This document shows positions 9,878-19,083 of a DNA stretch of 64,000 bases, piece after piece; positions within the stretch are counted from its first letter, which is position 1; each line of letters opens with the position of its first letter. The DNA lies in assembly GCA_019638285.1 (NCBI GenBank), contig JAHBUB010000005.1:1-64000 (forward strand). The letters are read 5' to 3'. This DNA comes from Cyclobacteriaceae bacterium (GTDB lineage: Bacteria > Bacteroidota > Bacteroidia > Cytophagales > Cyclobacteriaceae). Under the pieces are notes generated by a model. The model ran no database searches. It was not told the DNA's origin and worked only from the letters and a program-made list of their open reading frames with translations. The translations under genes were made by a program, and so were the position numbers.

Positions 9878-9967
9878 GCTATGATCAATGTGATGTTTGT
9901 GATAAAGCATGTTTCCAAATACTCTGTAGTAATAGGAAATACAATAGGATGTACCAATCACGAACAT
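9863..9967 (-). CDS. Possible 34-residue single-span membrane protein
   Basis: This small frame reads leftward from the ATG at 9965-9967 (or a TTG four codons upstream) and ends at the TAA at 9863-9865, overlapping the last 15 bases of gcvT on the other strand. The peptide has a hydrophobic part ([14 protein letters not shown]) followed by a basic, His-rich tail ([13 protein letters not shown]). The composition looks protein-like, but the length is too short to be significant on its own. The same DNA forms a 14-bp inverted repeat (9890-9903 with 9957-9970), which could be the real signal. Confidence 0.3.
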   Translation of the reverse strand: MFVIGTSYCISYYYRVFGNMLYHKHHIDHSLDKW

Positions 9968-9970
9968 CAC
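9890..9970. repeat. Inverted repeat between gcvT and the comB-like gene
   Basis: GTGATGTTTGTGAT at 9890-9903 and ATCACGAACATCAC at 9957-9970 are inverted copies with one mismatch, which becomes a G-U pair in RNA. The 53-nt interior can form a second short stem (GTTTCC with GGAAAT). It lies 30 bp upstream of the next gene, with no T-run after it. It could be an RNA structure in the leader, or a binding site. Confidence 0.5.
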
Positions 9971-10000
9971 AATAATCAACTATATCAAGGTTAAAACAAT

Positions 10001-10705
10001 ATGAAAACGATTGATGTTTGCCTGAGCCCTGAACTCATACACCTTTACGATGTGTCAGACAAAACTGTGGTGGTGGTAGATATTCTTCGCGCTACCAGCT
10101 GCATGGTTACTGCCCTGGCACATGGTGTGGAATGCATCATTCCGATGGCCAGTGAAACAGAATGTGAGCGAATGAAATCGAAGGGTTACATCATCTCTGG
10201 TGAACGCAATGGACAAAAAATTCAAGGATTTGATAAAGGTAATTCTCCATTTGAATACATGGAGGAGGATATCAGAGGACTAAAAATCGCATTCACCACC
10301 ACCAACGGAACACAAGCCATTGAAAAATCTAAAGGCGCCAAAAAAATATTGATTGGGTCTTTTCTCAATCTCTCTGCTATAACGAGGTACTTACTCATGT
10401 CCGATGACAATATTCTAATTGTTTGCGCTGGATGGAAAGGTAAGTTAAACTTAGAGGATAGTCTTTTTGCCGGTGCATTGGTTGACAATCTTAGAAAACA
10501 CATTGAGCCGGACTGTGATGCTCCCATGATTGCACGAGAACTTTACCTATCCGCTAAAGATGATATGATGAAGTTTCTCAGTGCCTCTTCTCATGTGAAG
10601 CGACTGAATCGCCTGAATATTCATAAGGACATTGAGTTTTGTCTGACGCCAGACCTGTATCACGTCATTCCCATCTTAAAAAGAGACAGACTCGTACTAC
10701 TTTAG
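10001..10705 (+). CDS. 2-phosphosulfolactate phosphatase family (ComB-like)
   Basis: A 234-residue member of the ComB family, Mg2+-dependent phosphatases that convert 2-phosphosulfolactate to sulfolactate. The family landmark VVVDILRATS is at residues 24-33, and FTTTNGTQAI and CAGWKGKLNLEDSLFAGAL follow in order. In archaea the reaction belongs to coenzyme M synthesis. In Bacteroidota a link to sulfonates such as sulfonolipids is plausible but not shown here, as no ComA-like synthase is in view. It ends 9 bp inside the convergent MazG-like gene. Confidence 0.85.
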   Translation: MKTIDVCLSPELIHLYDVSDKTVVVVDILRATSCMVTALAHGVECIIPMASETECERMKSKGYIISGERNGQKIQGFDKGNSPFEYMEEDIRGLKIAFTTTNGTQAIEKSKGAKKILIGSFLNLSAITRYLLMSDDNILIVCAGWKGKLNLEDSLFAGALVDNLRKHIEPDCDAPMIARELYLSAKDDMMKFLSASSHVKRLNRLNIHKDIEFCLTPDLYHVIPILKRDRLVLL

Positions 10706-11023
10706 TTTAGGGTTCTTATGATGCCTATCCCTATCGCGGCTTGACTTCTTATCCATATTTTTTTTAAAGGCCTCTGTCAAATCTATGCCCGTTTGATTAG
10801 CCAAACAGATCAACACCCATAGCACATCCGCCAGCTCGTCACCCAGATCCTTACCTTTGTCCGATTCCTTTTCCGACTGCTCTCCATACCTGCGTGCCAT
10901 GATACGTGCTACCTCCCCCACTTCTTCGGTAAGAATTGCAGTATTCGTTAATTCATTGAAATACCTTACTCCATTTGTTTTGATCCATTGATCTACTTGT
11001 GCCTGCGCCTTATGAATAGTCAT
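10697..11023 (-). CDS. MazG-like nucleotide pyrophosphohydrolase
   Basis: A 108-residue all-alpha NTP pyrophosphohydrolase of the MazG/MazG-like superfamily, which hydrolyses nucleoside triphosphates (often damaged or unwanted ones) to the monophosphate and pyrophosphate. The metal-binding pattern EEVGE (E-E-x-x-E) near residues 31-35 and the later GDELADVLW (E-x-x-D) are both present. The C-terminus is basic (KKSSRDRDRHHKNPK). It lies 9 bp after the VanX-like gene and is probably co-transcribed with it. Confidence 0.85.
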   Translation of the reverse strand: MTIHKAQAQVDQWIKTNGVRYFNELTNTAILTEEVGEVARIMARRYGEQSEKESDKGKDLGDELADVLWVLICLANQTGIDLTEAFKKNMDKKSSRDRDRHHKNPKLK

Positions 11024-11032
11024 ACCGGTTAT

Positions 11033-11713
11033 TTATTTCATCAATTCTTCAAAATCAATATTCATCACATCAAACTTTTCCCATCCCACAAAGTCAAAGT
11101 GCCACCACTCAGAATCATACACCTTAAATCCTCGCTTTTCCATAGCAGCTATAAGCATTGCCCTGTTTCTGGCAGCCTCCTTATCTTTTAAAGGATATGT
11201 AGGAAAGGCTTCTTCCTGAAAAGAATCATAGGGAGTTGGCATATTCAGTTCTGTTTTTGTTTTGCTATCAATCACCGTTAGATCAATGGCACAACCCCTG
11301 TTATGTCTTGATCCCTGATAGGGTGACGCCACGAAAGTGGTATCGCTATAGACCTCATAAAACTTTACTGTGGCCGAATAAGGTCTGTATCCATCGTGGA
11401 TTTTCAACTCAAGACCTTTCTTCTTCAAGTCTGACTGAACTTTAGCAATGGCTTCAGCCACTGGCTTACGCGCATATGCCTTCGCAAGATTATAGATGAC
11501 TTCTCCAGTAAAATTATTAGTGGTCGCATATCTTATGTCAAGTAGCAAACCAGGAATAGCCTTCTCCAGATCAATCAATTCCATTTCAGGATTCTTCCGT
11601 ATATTCTCCTGATATTGATTATAGGTCGTTGGCGTTAATCCGTATTTATATTGTGCAGAAGATGCATAAAAAGCAAATACTAGAAATAGGGACAGTTGAA
11701 GTTTCATAAGCAT
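11033..11713 (-). CDS. VanX-like D-alanyl-D-alanine dipeptidase (M15D), exported
   Basis: A 226-residue zinc dipeptidase that would cleave D-Ala-D-Ala. Residues 1-20 look like a signal peptide (ending ASSAQ), so it acts in the periplasm, unlike the cytoplasmic VanX of glycopeptide-resistant bacteria. The zinc ligands are in place: His137 and Asp144 in SRHNRGCAIDL, and His205 in EWWHFDF. The substrate-anchoring Arg of GYRPYS is at residue 100. The likely role is turnover of cell-wall dipeptides rather than vancomycin resistance, as no vanH or vanA is present. Confidence 0.9.
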   Translation of the reverse strand: MLMKLQLSLFLVFAFYASSAQYKYGLTPTTYNQYQENIRKNPEMELIDLEKAIPGLLLDIRYATTNNFTGEVIYNLAKAYARKPVAEAIAKVQSDLKKKGLELKIHDGYRPYSATVKFYEVYSDTTFVASPYQGSRHNRGCAIDLTVIDSKTKTELNMPTPYDSFQEEAFPTYPLKDKEAARNRAMLIAAMEKRGFKVYDSEWWHFDFVGWEKFDVMNIDFEELMK

Positions 11714-11739
11714 CAGTTTTAAGACATCAATTGATATTA

Positions 11740-14700
11740 TTACTTAAGCATTAAAACTGCTTTCATTATCCTAAAATCAGAATTGTCGATTGAAAAATTC
11801 TCATCCACCTTTTCATCAAAAGCATCCATACTCCAATTTGTTAATTTATTATCCGGATTGCTTTTTATCCAACCAACAATTAGCCCCCTTCCCTTGTCAG
11901 CGTTACCTATCTTTTTATAAACTACTGCTGCAATGAAATCACCAAAATTATCTCTTACATCACTGCTAGCAATTTCTGCCCACTTAGCCTCCGCTCCCTT
12001 CGTGTTTTTCATCCCCTCATAGCATAGTGACTCCAAGTAATCTTCCAGTCGATCATCGATTTCCGCATCATAGGGCTTGCCTACTCCCAAATTCTCCGGC
12101 CATGTTCTTGCTGTTGCTATTTTTGACATGGCGTTTTTATACTTTCCACTTTTTATAGAAGCCACTGCCTGCATCAGCCATGCCTCGCGATAAAGCGATC
12201 GACCTTCTGTTGCACCCTCATAAGGCAAAATTTTGGTACTTGCCAATATTTTTCCTGCTGCTTCAAACTGACTATTGTGCAGTAATGCTTTGGCCAAAAG
12301 CATACTGATGATATAATTGTTGGGAAAATTTCTAGTGTACAGCTGTGCAGTTTTCACCGCCTCCGCAGTGTTACCTTTATCCAGATAGTAATTGATCAAC
12401 AATTTCCCATATCGCCATTCTTTGGCATCCATGCTGCCTGCCCTTTTTAAATCGGCCAATCGGTTTTCTGGAATCAGATTAGCACGTGCTGCATAAAAGG
12501 GTGCAAAGTCCGAAGTATTCGCACAAGTTTGAAACAGTACTTTTGCCTCATCCATCTGATTGGCATGTGTGTAAACCAATCCCAAATAATATTTAGGCTT
12601 CCAATGATCCGTTTGCGTAATAACCCAACTTAAAACTTCTTTGGATGCTGCTCGAAACGGAAAAACAAGTTGTGCTGAATATTCATTTGCTTTTTGTATC
12701 CATGTGCTGAAATCCTTATCCCCTCTTTTATCTTTCACAAAAGCGATCCAATAATTAACCTCAGGATGAAACGGAGACAGGCTCAATACTTCAATACATT
12801 CTTCCAACAAACCCAACTGATAGTATTCTACTCCCAACTGAAGATAAGATTCCCATGGCATTTCATTTCTCACCATAGATGTAAATTCATTCCTATTAGT
12901 TGATGATTTATCCAACTGATACTTTTCAAATCGTACAAAATGATTGAGTGGATCAATAGATGCAACCTTCTCCAAAGTTTCCCTGGCCTGATCAGTCTGT
13001 TGTAATTTTCTTTGAGTTAATTCCAACATCTTGTAAGCGGTAGTATTATTCTCATCTTGACCAAGGGCCTGAGCCGCATAAGACTCCGCTCTCCTGTAAT
13101 TCTTTTCCTTAAAATATAGCTCACTCAGTTCTGTCGCTGCTGCTCCTCTGTATTCTACCGATTGCAATGCGATATCAAAACCATCTTTGGCATCTGTTGT
13201 CTTATCTAAATTTTTGCTGGCAAGGCCATAATAATAATTGGCAGCAGGGTTATAGGTATCTATACGCAGCGCATGATGACTGTATTCAAATGACTTCTGA
13301 TGCAATCCATCAATACTCATCAGCAACGCCATATCAGTTAATGCCGGTAAGTAGTTGGGATCTTTAATCAAAGACTCCTTTAGCTTACCCTCCGCCTTTT
13401 TATAGTCACGTGCTCTTATCAATTCCTTTCCCTGTAACCACAATCCAAAAGAAGAATTCCAACCAAAATCTGCAGGAGCATCAATGGGGCGACTGAGTGA
13501 GCTACTTTCGGGATCAAAATCATATACCACTTTATCACCTACTTGTACAATCACTCCTTTTGTGTCCCCCGAAAACGCAAATGAGTCTTCATAAAGTGTA
13601 AGGGTCTCAAAGTTTACTTTTTTGGTAAACAAAATCTTACCTTCTCTCTCTACACTCACATTCTCACTAAATGTTTGTAGAGGAGAAAATGCAAGGTTGA
13701 GTTTCCCATCATTTACAGTTGCATTTAACGTACCATAGGGATTGGCCTGTACAAAGCCCTTTGTTCCCTTTACAGGAAACCAATACTCAGTCCATTCATC
13801 TGTTGCATAAGGGGCGAAGCCGCGATGCTTAAAAGGAGTAAACGTACTTGGCCCTCCTGTTTGATTGAACAATCTTCCAGACTGCACCTCTACATATTGG
13901 CCATCGGTATCTGTCAGCAATTTTTCCCAAATCATCCCTTGCTGTGAAAGTCCCCAAATCCAAATTTTCTTTCCCGGCTTGTCTGCATGCTCCGCATAAC
14001 GTCCCATGCCAAAGTCCTCATCGTGCCAATATCCTCCAAAAAAATCAGCATACTGTCCAAAAACATGGTAGGACTTGTATTGACCAAAATTATTGTTCTT
14101 ATAATAAGAGACATCCTTACCTATTTCTTTATTGAAGGGCCAATCACCATACTCGCCATTGTGTCCCAGATATTTGTTACCGGGATAAATAAACTGCAAA
14201 TCACTCGCTGCTTTTATCCCTGCATTCATCCAGGTATAATACGGTTGCTCTAACGCTGTGCTATTGTGCCAAAAAGAATGTGTAGTAAAATAAGCCTTAT
14301 CTTTAGGCAGATTGACTTCTATTGTCCAATACGTTTGGGTAAGTAAATCAAGTGTGCCTATGTAACAGCTCACGCTTCCATCTGGTTTTTCCTCCATTTT
14401 GTAATCAATTGGTGTTGAGCAATTGGGTGTATGTCCGATGATACCATAATTGGCTTCAATACCTCCACTCGTCCATGGACCACGCATAGCAATGTCTCTA
14501 AACTTTACCACCTGATTAAAATAGATGAAAGGTTTCCCGGTAGATTTTTCAATAGCTGTCCAAATCTTTCCGCCTATTTCCGGCAGAATCATCACTTTGA
14601 TGAACTCATTCTCCAACTCCACCACCTTCCAGTTTTTGTTGATCGGAGCATCCGTATAGCCATCAAATCGATAGTAAGGATATATCAATTCAAATTTTGG

Positions 14701-14829
14701 AATAGGATCAGGATCTGAGTACGGATAAGTTTTAAACTCCCGATCATATTCTTTTATTGAGGCGTTTTGTTGTGCTCTTAATTGACAACTTAAAAGAAGG
14801 AATACCAAGAAAGCGAGTGTCTTTTGCAT
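11740..14829 (-). CDS. DUF5107 domain protein with TPR repeats, exported
   Basis: A 1029-residue exported protein with a signal peptide (residues 1-19, ending LRAQ). The N-terminal third has the DUF5107 features: VVELENEFIKVMILPEIGGKIW near 68-90, then PYYTWMNAGIKA and a long beta-rich stretch rich in Trp and Gly. This resembles galactose-mutarotase-like folds. From about residue 470 to 950 TPR-type helical repeats follow. The DUF5107 family is known from carbohydrate-use loci, and the next gene upstream (4 bp away) is a glycoside-hydrolase-like protein, so a role in handling a sugar or polysaccharide is inferred. Confidence 0.85.
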   Translation of the reverse strand: MQKTLAFLVFLLLSCQLRAQQNASIKEYDREFKTYPYSDPDPIPKFELIYPYYRFDGYTDAPINKNWKVVELENEFIKVMILPEIGGKIWTAIEKSTGKPFIYFNQVVKFRDIAMRGPWTSGGIEANYGIIGHTPNCSTPIDYKMEEKPDGSVSCYIGTLDLLTQTYWTIEVNLPKDKAYFTTHSFWHNSTALEQPYYTWMNAGIKAASDLQFIYPGNKYLGHNGEYGDWPFNKEIGKDVSYYKNNNFGQYKSYHVFGQYADFFGGYWHDEDFGMGRYAEHADKPGKKIWIWGLSQQGMIWEKLLTDTDGQYVEVQSGRLFNQTGGPSTFTPFKHRGFAPYATDEWTEYWFPVKGTKGFVQANPYGTLNATVNDGKLNLAFSPLQTFSENVSVEREGKILFTKKVNFETLTLYEDSFAFSGDTKGVIVQVGDKVVYDFDPESSSLSRPIDAPADFGWNSSFGLWLQGKELIRARDYKKAEGKLKESLIKDPNYLPALTDMALLMSIDGLHQKSFEYSHHALRIDTYNPAANYYYGLASKNLDKTTDAKDGFDIALQSVEYRGAAATELSELYFKEKNYRRAESYAAQALGQDENNTTAYKMLELTQRKLQQTDQARETLEKVASIDPLNHFVRFEKYQLDKSSTNRNEFTSMVRNEMPWESYLQLGVEYYQLGLLEECIEVLSLSPFHPEVNYWIAFVKDKRGDKDFSTWIQKANEYSAQLVFPFRAASKEVLSWVITQTDHWKPKYYLGLVYTHANQMDEAKVLFQTCANTSDFAPFYAARANLIPENRLADLKRAGSMDAKEWRYGKLLINYYLDKGNTAEAVKTAQLYTRNFPNNYIISMLLAKALLHNSQFEAAGKILASTKILPYEGATEGRSLYREAWLMQAVASIKSGKYKNAMSKIATARTWPENLGVGKPYDAEIDDRLEDYLESLCYEGMKNTKGAEAKWAEIASSDVRDNFGDFIAAVVYKKIGNADKGRGLIVGWIKSNPDNKLTNWSMDAFDEKVDENFSIDNSDFRIMKAVLMLK

Positions 14830-14833
14830 ACAA

Positions 14834-17800
14834 TTATTTAATTACAATCAAAAAGCCTTTTCCTTTTGGAATGGCCAGTGGTTCTTTCAAATTCAATGTT
14901 CTCCCCTCCTGATAATCGATGATAGCAGGAATTTGCATCATAGAGCCAGGCTTCATGTTCAGAGATTTCCAATCAATATCCAACTGAATATTTACATCAT
15001 TTTCAGCCCAACTGGCCACAGCGATTAACAAAGCATTATCCTTTTTATACACTGTTGCTTTTACTTTTTCATTATTGGTCTTCACAGGATTGTCCTTTAC
15101 CCAGTATCCGATCATTTCGGTGTTCTGCATCCCAAAATCATCCCAGAATTTCCAAATCTGAGAAGGATCATTATTCCCCCATGGCAAGCGGTTGGTCATG
15201 CCATATACCATGCCCCTCCATTTGTTCCCACCCTTCTCCAGCATTTCTCCCATGAGTCCAAATGGAATCCCAGAAACCTCTACTAACCAGAAGCCAGGAT
15301 TCATGTCGTAATCAAAATACTCACCAAACCACAATCTGTTTAAATAGGGAAAGTGCTCTAAATACAAATTAGCGCTGTTATTAAATCCATCTCTCTCGTT
15401 AAATTGATTTGCAGAATGTAGATCTATTATACCAGGTCCTCTCTCACTCGCCATCACTCTTCTGATCCGCTTCATCGTAGTACGGTCAAAAGCTACATCA
15501 TCCAAATAAATACCATCGATACCCACATTTTTTACCAACCAACTCATGCCTTCCACATAGTAATTATGCCAACGGCTCATGCCGCTATTAATGATCGCAG
15601 CGTCCTTCAACCCTGGAACAAACCATGCAGCAATATAATCCTCAGCAATATGCTCCTGCAGCCAAGAGAATCCTCCGCCTGCACCGGGAGAATAAATCTC
15701 CGTGCCCAAACTTCTCATAGGTTGTGTTTCATACGCATGATTTGACAACTCCCGAATGGTATTATATATCTTCACTTTCAATCCCTTGTTATGTGCTTCG
15801 TCAATGTAAGCCTTCATCTCTTTCCATCGTATGAAGGGATAGTTGATGTAAGGATTTATTTCATTGGCATGATGCACGTTTACCACAGTAGCTCCCTTTT
15901 TCAGCACGGTATCCACCGGGCTAAACTGGTGATAGAATCGCGTCTTCCATTGAAAGTCTGTATTTATTGTATGGAATGGAGTGATGAGCAAATCAAAATT
16001 GTAATACAACTTCTCTCCCTTTTTCATTTCTCTAGATCCACTGTAGGCGCGAACTAGGGTAACATCTTCTGAGTCTTCAATTGTAACTCCACCTTTGCCT
16101 TCATTTCCCCATGACGAGGGCAACACCAAAGGTTTCTGTAAATAAAAATTAGTATTCAAAGGACGTATATAGCTTTCATCGCGTAGTGAAAAATGAATCC
16201 CGCCATTCACATCACCGATCCAGCCCCCGTCTTGATTCTTTCTAGCCACATCCCATTTCCAATTAATACTTGCTTTCCTTTGTCCTCCTCGCTCACCAAG
16301 CCCCATAAAATAAGGTGCTGAAGATTGATACATGGGAATTTCAAGACGAGCATCTCCTAAACTCAAATCTGCTTTGGCAGTAAGCTCAATGGTATAAGCA
16401 ATAAACCCATCAAATTCAATTTGCCCATTAATCTTCATTAACAATCCACTCGACTCATTTACTGTCTCCCACTGAACCAAGCCCGGTGCTTGTCTGGTAA
16501 TTCTTAATCCATTGTTCTTCCAGGTGATTGCCTCGGTTCCGTTTACGTTCATTCGAAAGGCAAAACCATTCTTTAACAAGGGCTTGCCTTCACTGCGCAG
16601 TGAAGTCATTTTAGGATCAAAGTAACTTGTAATTTGTGCCGGAAGGCCATAGCCATCCAATGCTACCTCCCTACCCAAAAGTGAAATGGTCTTGTCCTTG
16701 ACTACCAGTGGTAGGTAAGGAGCTATTACCTCGTTGTTCATTCCCAACTGGGAATTCAACCAGGTCAACCGGGTCTGTTTCCATGGCTCATCGACACCAT
16801 GATCGACCAACACCTGATTGCCCACATTTAGAGTAATTGAAATCGAAACCGAAGGGTTGCTGTCAGCCGTCACCTTTACTGTACCCTTGTAAACACCAGC
16901 GTTTGTTTCAGTAGGAATATTTACCAAACACCACAGTGCCTGTACATCTCCTTTTTTTACATTCACCACTTTAGTAAAAGGCTTCCCATCCCAATTAACA
17001 CCCGTGGTATTGAGACTCGACATCACAGAAGTCGAAATCACATTTCCAGTTTCAGATTTTAGATCAGAAAACTCAATCTGAACATTATTGATATCCTGTT
17101 TTGAAGCATATAAACCAAGCTGATAAGCAAAGTTTTCTCCTCGCGCTGCCTTATCATCAAACTTATTTTGAATGCCCTTCTTTATCCATCGGTAAGGCAA
17201 GTCATGTCTCATGTTTATTGGATGCAACCGATCTTCAGGGAATACAATAAAATTTCCATTGTAATTTCCACTCAGTGCTTTTGTTTCACTTTCTGTTGCG
17301 ATTACCTCCATCGGATAGAAACTATTAAACTCATCTATGGCCTGAATAGAAATTACTTTGGCGGTTTTTGCGGATTTTATCTTACTCAGCCAACTCGTTG
17401 TTGCTGTGGAATGAAATGGAGGGTAGTTGACCGTTGGGTAATTGGAGCGCCCCGTGTTTAAATATTTCAAATAGTAGATATAGTACTTGCCCGGACCATC
17501 GATGGGCTCAAAAAAAATTTCACCAGATGCCCTGGTAATAGTACCAAGAGAAACGTTGGTCACATTTTTACCACCTTCTGTGTAAACAATAATGTCCTTA
17601 TCCTGTGGATTATTGTCCCTCCTGCGCCAGGGAATAATCACCTTCGCTACTTCTCCCTTTGCAGTCACCAGAATTTCGACTCTGTGATTTCCTAATGAAT
17701 CGGGATCCCAACAATTTTCACAGACAAAATAATTAATGTCCTGACCAATGAGCTGGCCCCAAGACAGTAAAACAACAATCACAGAAAGAAATCTTTTCAT
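14834..17800 (-). CDS. Glycoside hydrolase-like protein (DUF6067/GH123-like), exported
   Basis: A 988-residue exported protein with a signal peptide (residues 1-19). A beta-rich N-terminal half is followed by a TIM-barrel-like region with NVHHANEINPYINYP, then GLKVKIYNTIREL, and the acidic strand end GIYLDDVAFD near residue 763-772. The Asp-Asp pair there is a good candidate for the active site. The overall pattern matches the large Bacteroidota families annotated as DUF6067 or GH123-like, but I cannot assign the sugar. It is the first gene of a minus-strand operon with the DUF5107, VanX-like and MazG-like genes. No SusC/SusD pair is adjacent. Confidence 0.78.
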   Translation of the reverse strand: MKRFLSVIVVLLSWGQLIGQDINYFVCENCWDPDSLGNHRVEILVTAKGEVAKVIIPWRRRDNNPQDKDIIVYTEGGKNVTNVSLGTITRASGEIFFEPIDGPGKYYIYYLKYLNTGRSNYPTVNYPPFHSTATTSWLSKIKSAKTAKVISIQAIDEFNSFYPMEVIATESETKALSGNYNGNFIVFPEDRLHPINMRHDLPYRWIKKGIQNKFDDKAARGENFAYQLGLYASKQDINNVQIEFSDLKSETGNVISTSVMSSLNTTGVNWDGKPFTKVVNVKKGDVQALWCLVNIPTETNAGVYKGTVKVTADSNPSVSISITLNVGNQVLVDHGVDEPWKQTRLTWLNSQLGMNNEVIAPYLPLVVKDKTISLLGREVALDGYGLPAQITSYFDPKMTSLRSEGKPLLKNGFAFRMNVNGTEAITWKNNGLRITRQAPGLVQWETVNESSGLLMKINGQIEFDGFIAYTIELTAKADLSLGDARLEIPMYQSSAPYFMGLGERGGQRKASINWKWDVARKNQDGGWIGDVNGGIHFSLRDESYIRPLNTNFYLQKPLVLPSSWGNEGKGGVTIEDSEDVTLVRAYSGSREMKKGEKLYYNFDLLITPFHTINTDFQWKTRFYHQFSPVDTVLKKGATVVNVHHANEINPYINYPFIRWKEMKAYIDEAHNKGLKVKIYNTIRELSNHAYETQPMRSLGTEIYSPGAGGGFSWLQEHIAEDYIAAWFVPGLKDAAIINSGMSRWHNYYVEGMSWLVKNVGIDGIYLDDVAFDRTTMKRIRRVMASERGPGIIDLHSANQFNERDGFNNSANLYLEHFPYLNRLWFGEYFDYDMNPGFWLVEVSGIPFGLMGEMLEKGGNKWRGMVYGMTNRLPWGNNDPSQIWKFWDDFGMQNTEMIGYWVKDNPVKTNNEKVKATVYKKDNALLIAVASWAENDVNIQLDIDWKSLNMKPGSMMQIPAIIDYQEGRTLNLKEPLAIPKGKGFLIVIK

Positions 17801-17901
17801 ATCTAATTAAGGTCAAGCATGAATCTAATAAATTTATTTAAACTTTTGATTAATCGAGTTTATCGAAGACATTTATTACTCTAAAAAATTCAAACTACTT
17901 T

Positions 17902-19077
17902 ATGAACCTCGAAGCGATAAGAAAAGATACACCTGGCTGCCAATTTAAAATTCACTTTAACAATGCGGGTGCCTCTCTTCCTCCTCTACCTGTTACAGAA
18001 GCCATTCGCAATTACATTTTATTCGAATCGACCACCGGAGGTTACGAAGCAGCTGATATTAAAAAAACGGAAGTTCAAGAATTCTACATCAGTGTCGCAA
18101 AGCTTATCAATACAGAAGAAAATAATATCGCCTTTACTTCAAGCGCCACCAACTCCTTTTCACTTGCTATTTCTTCCATCCCTTTCGAACGCGGAGATAC
18201 CGTATTGATTGCCAACGAAGATTATATCTCCAATCAAATTGCCTTTCTTTCACTGCAAGAACGGTTCGGCATAAAGCTCATTCGGGCCAAAAGCTTATCT
18301 ACAGGAGGCGTAGACCTAAACGATATGGAGGAACTGATCAATAAACATCACCCTAAGTTGGTTTCGCTTACGCATGTGCCCACCAATACCGGATTAATTC
18401 AGCCGGTAGAAATAGTGGGAAAGATGTGCAACAGCAAAGAGATACTTTATCTGGTAGATGCTTGCCAATCCGCAGGTCAAATTCCGCTGGATGTGAAAAA
18501 GATAGGCTGCGATTTCCTCACCGCTACAATGAGAAAATTTCTGAGAGGCCCAAGAGGAGCTGGATTTTTATATGTTTCTGACCGTGTTCTCGAAAAGAAA
18601 CTAACACCGCTGTTCGTGGATATGCGGGGTGCTGAATGGACCGGACCAGATACTTATGAAGTGCGCATGACCTCCAAACGATTTGAGGAATGGGAACTAC
18701 CCTATGCCCTAGTGGTGGGAAGCAAAGAAGCCATTAATTATGCACTAAATATTGGAGTAGAAAATATAAACGCGAGAAATAAAGTGTTATGCAATCTTCT
18801 GAAGAATAAACTTCATTCCATTAAATTAAAGGCATTGGATATCGGGCAGGATCAATCCAGTATTATTACTATTGAAATGCCAGGTAAGCATCCCAATGAA
18901 GTACTTCAATATTTAAGAGCGCTCAACATCAACACTTCAACCGCTCACCGTTCAAATGCACAAATCGATTTCAAATCAAAAAAGGTAGATTGGGCATTAA
19001 GAATTTCTCCACATTATTTCAATACTGAAGATGAAATTGATAGTTTGATACAATCTCTTGAGTACCTAAACGATTAA
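17902..19077 (+). CDS. Class V aminotransferase-fold PLP enzyme
   Basis: A 391-residue PLP-dependent enzyme of the aminotransferase class V / cysteine desulfurase superfamily. The pattern LVDACQSAGQIPLDV (PLP-ring Asp and following Gln, residues ~190-204) and the candidate PLP lysine in MRKFLRGPRGAGFLYV (~214-229) are in the right order. The Cys-containing loop of IscS/SufS desulfurases is not visible, so an isopenicillin-N-epimerase-like or aminotransferase activity is more likely. It stands divergent from the GH-like gene with a 101-bp gap and is followed after 6 bp by a membrane protein gene. Confidence 0.83.
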   Translation: MNLEAIRKDTPGCQFKIHFNNAGASLPPLPVTEAIRNYILFESTTGGYEAADIKKTEVQEFYISVAKLINTEENNIAFTSSATNSFSLAISSIPFERGDTVLIANEDYISNQIAFLSLQERFGIKLIRAKSLSTGGVDLNDMEELINKHHPKLVSLTHVPTNTGLIQPVEIVGKMCNSKEILYLVDACQSAGQIPLDVKKIGCDFLTATMRKFLRGPRGAGFLYVSDRVLEKKLTPLFVDMRGAEWTGPDTYEVRMTSKRFEEWELPYALVVGSKEAINYALNIGVENINARNKVLCNLLKNKLHSIKLKALDIGQDQSSIITIEMPGKHPNEVLQYLRALNINTSTAHRSNAQIDFKSKKVDWALRISPHYFNTEDEIDSLIQSLEYLND

Positions 19078-19083
19078 CTGATC

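Noticed and set aside
11033-11713. Vancomycin resistance determinant
   Set aside because: The VanX-like protein has a signal peptide and no vanH, vanA or vanRS genes are near; a wall-turnover role fits better.
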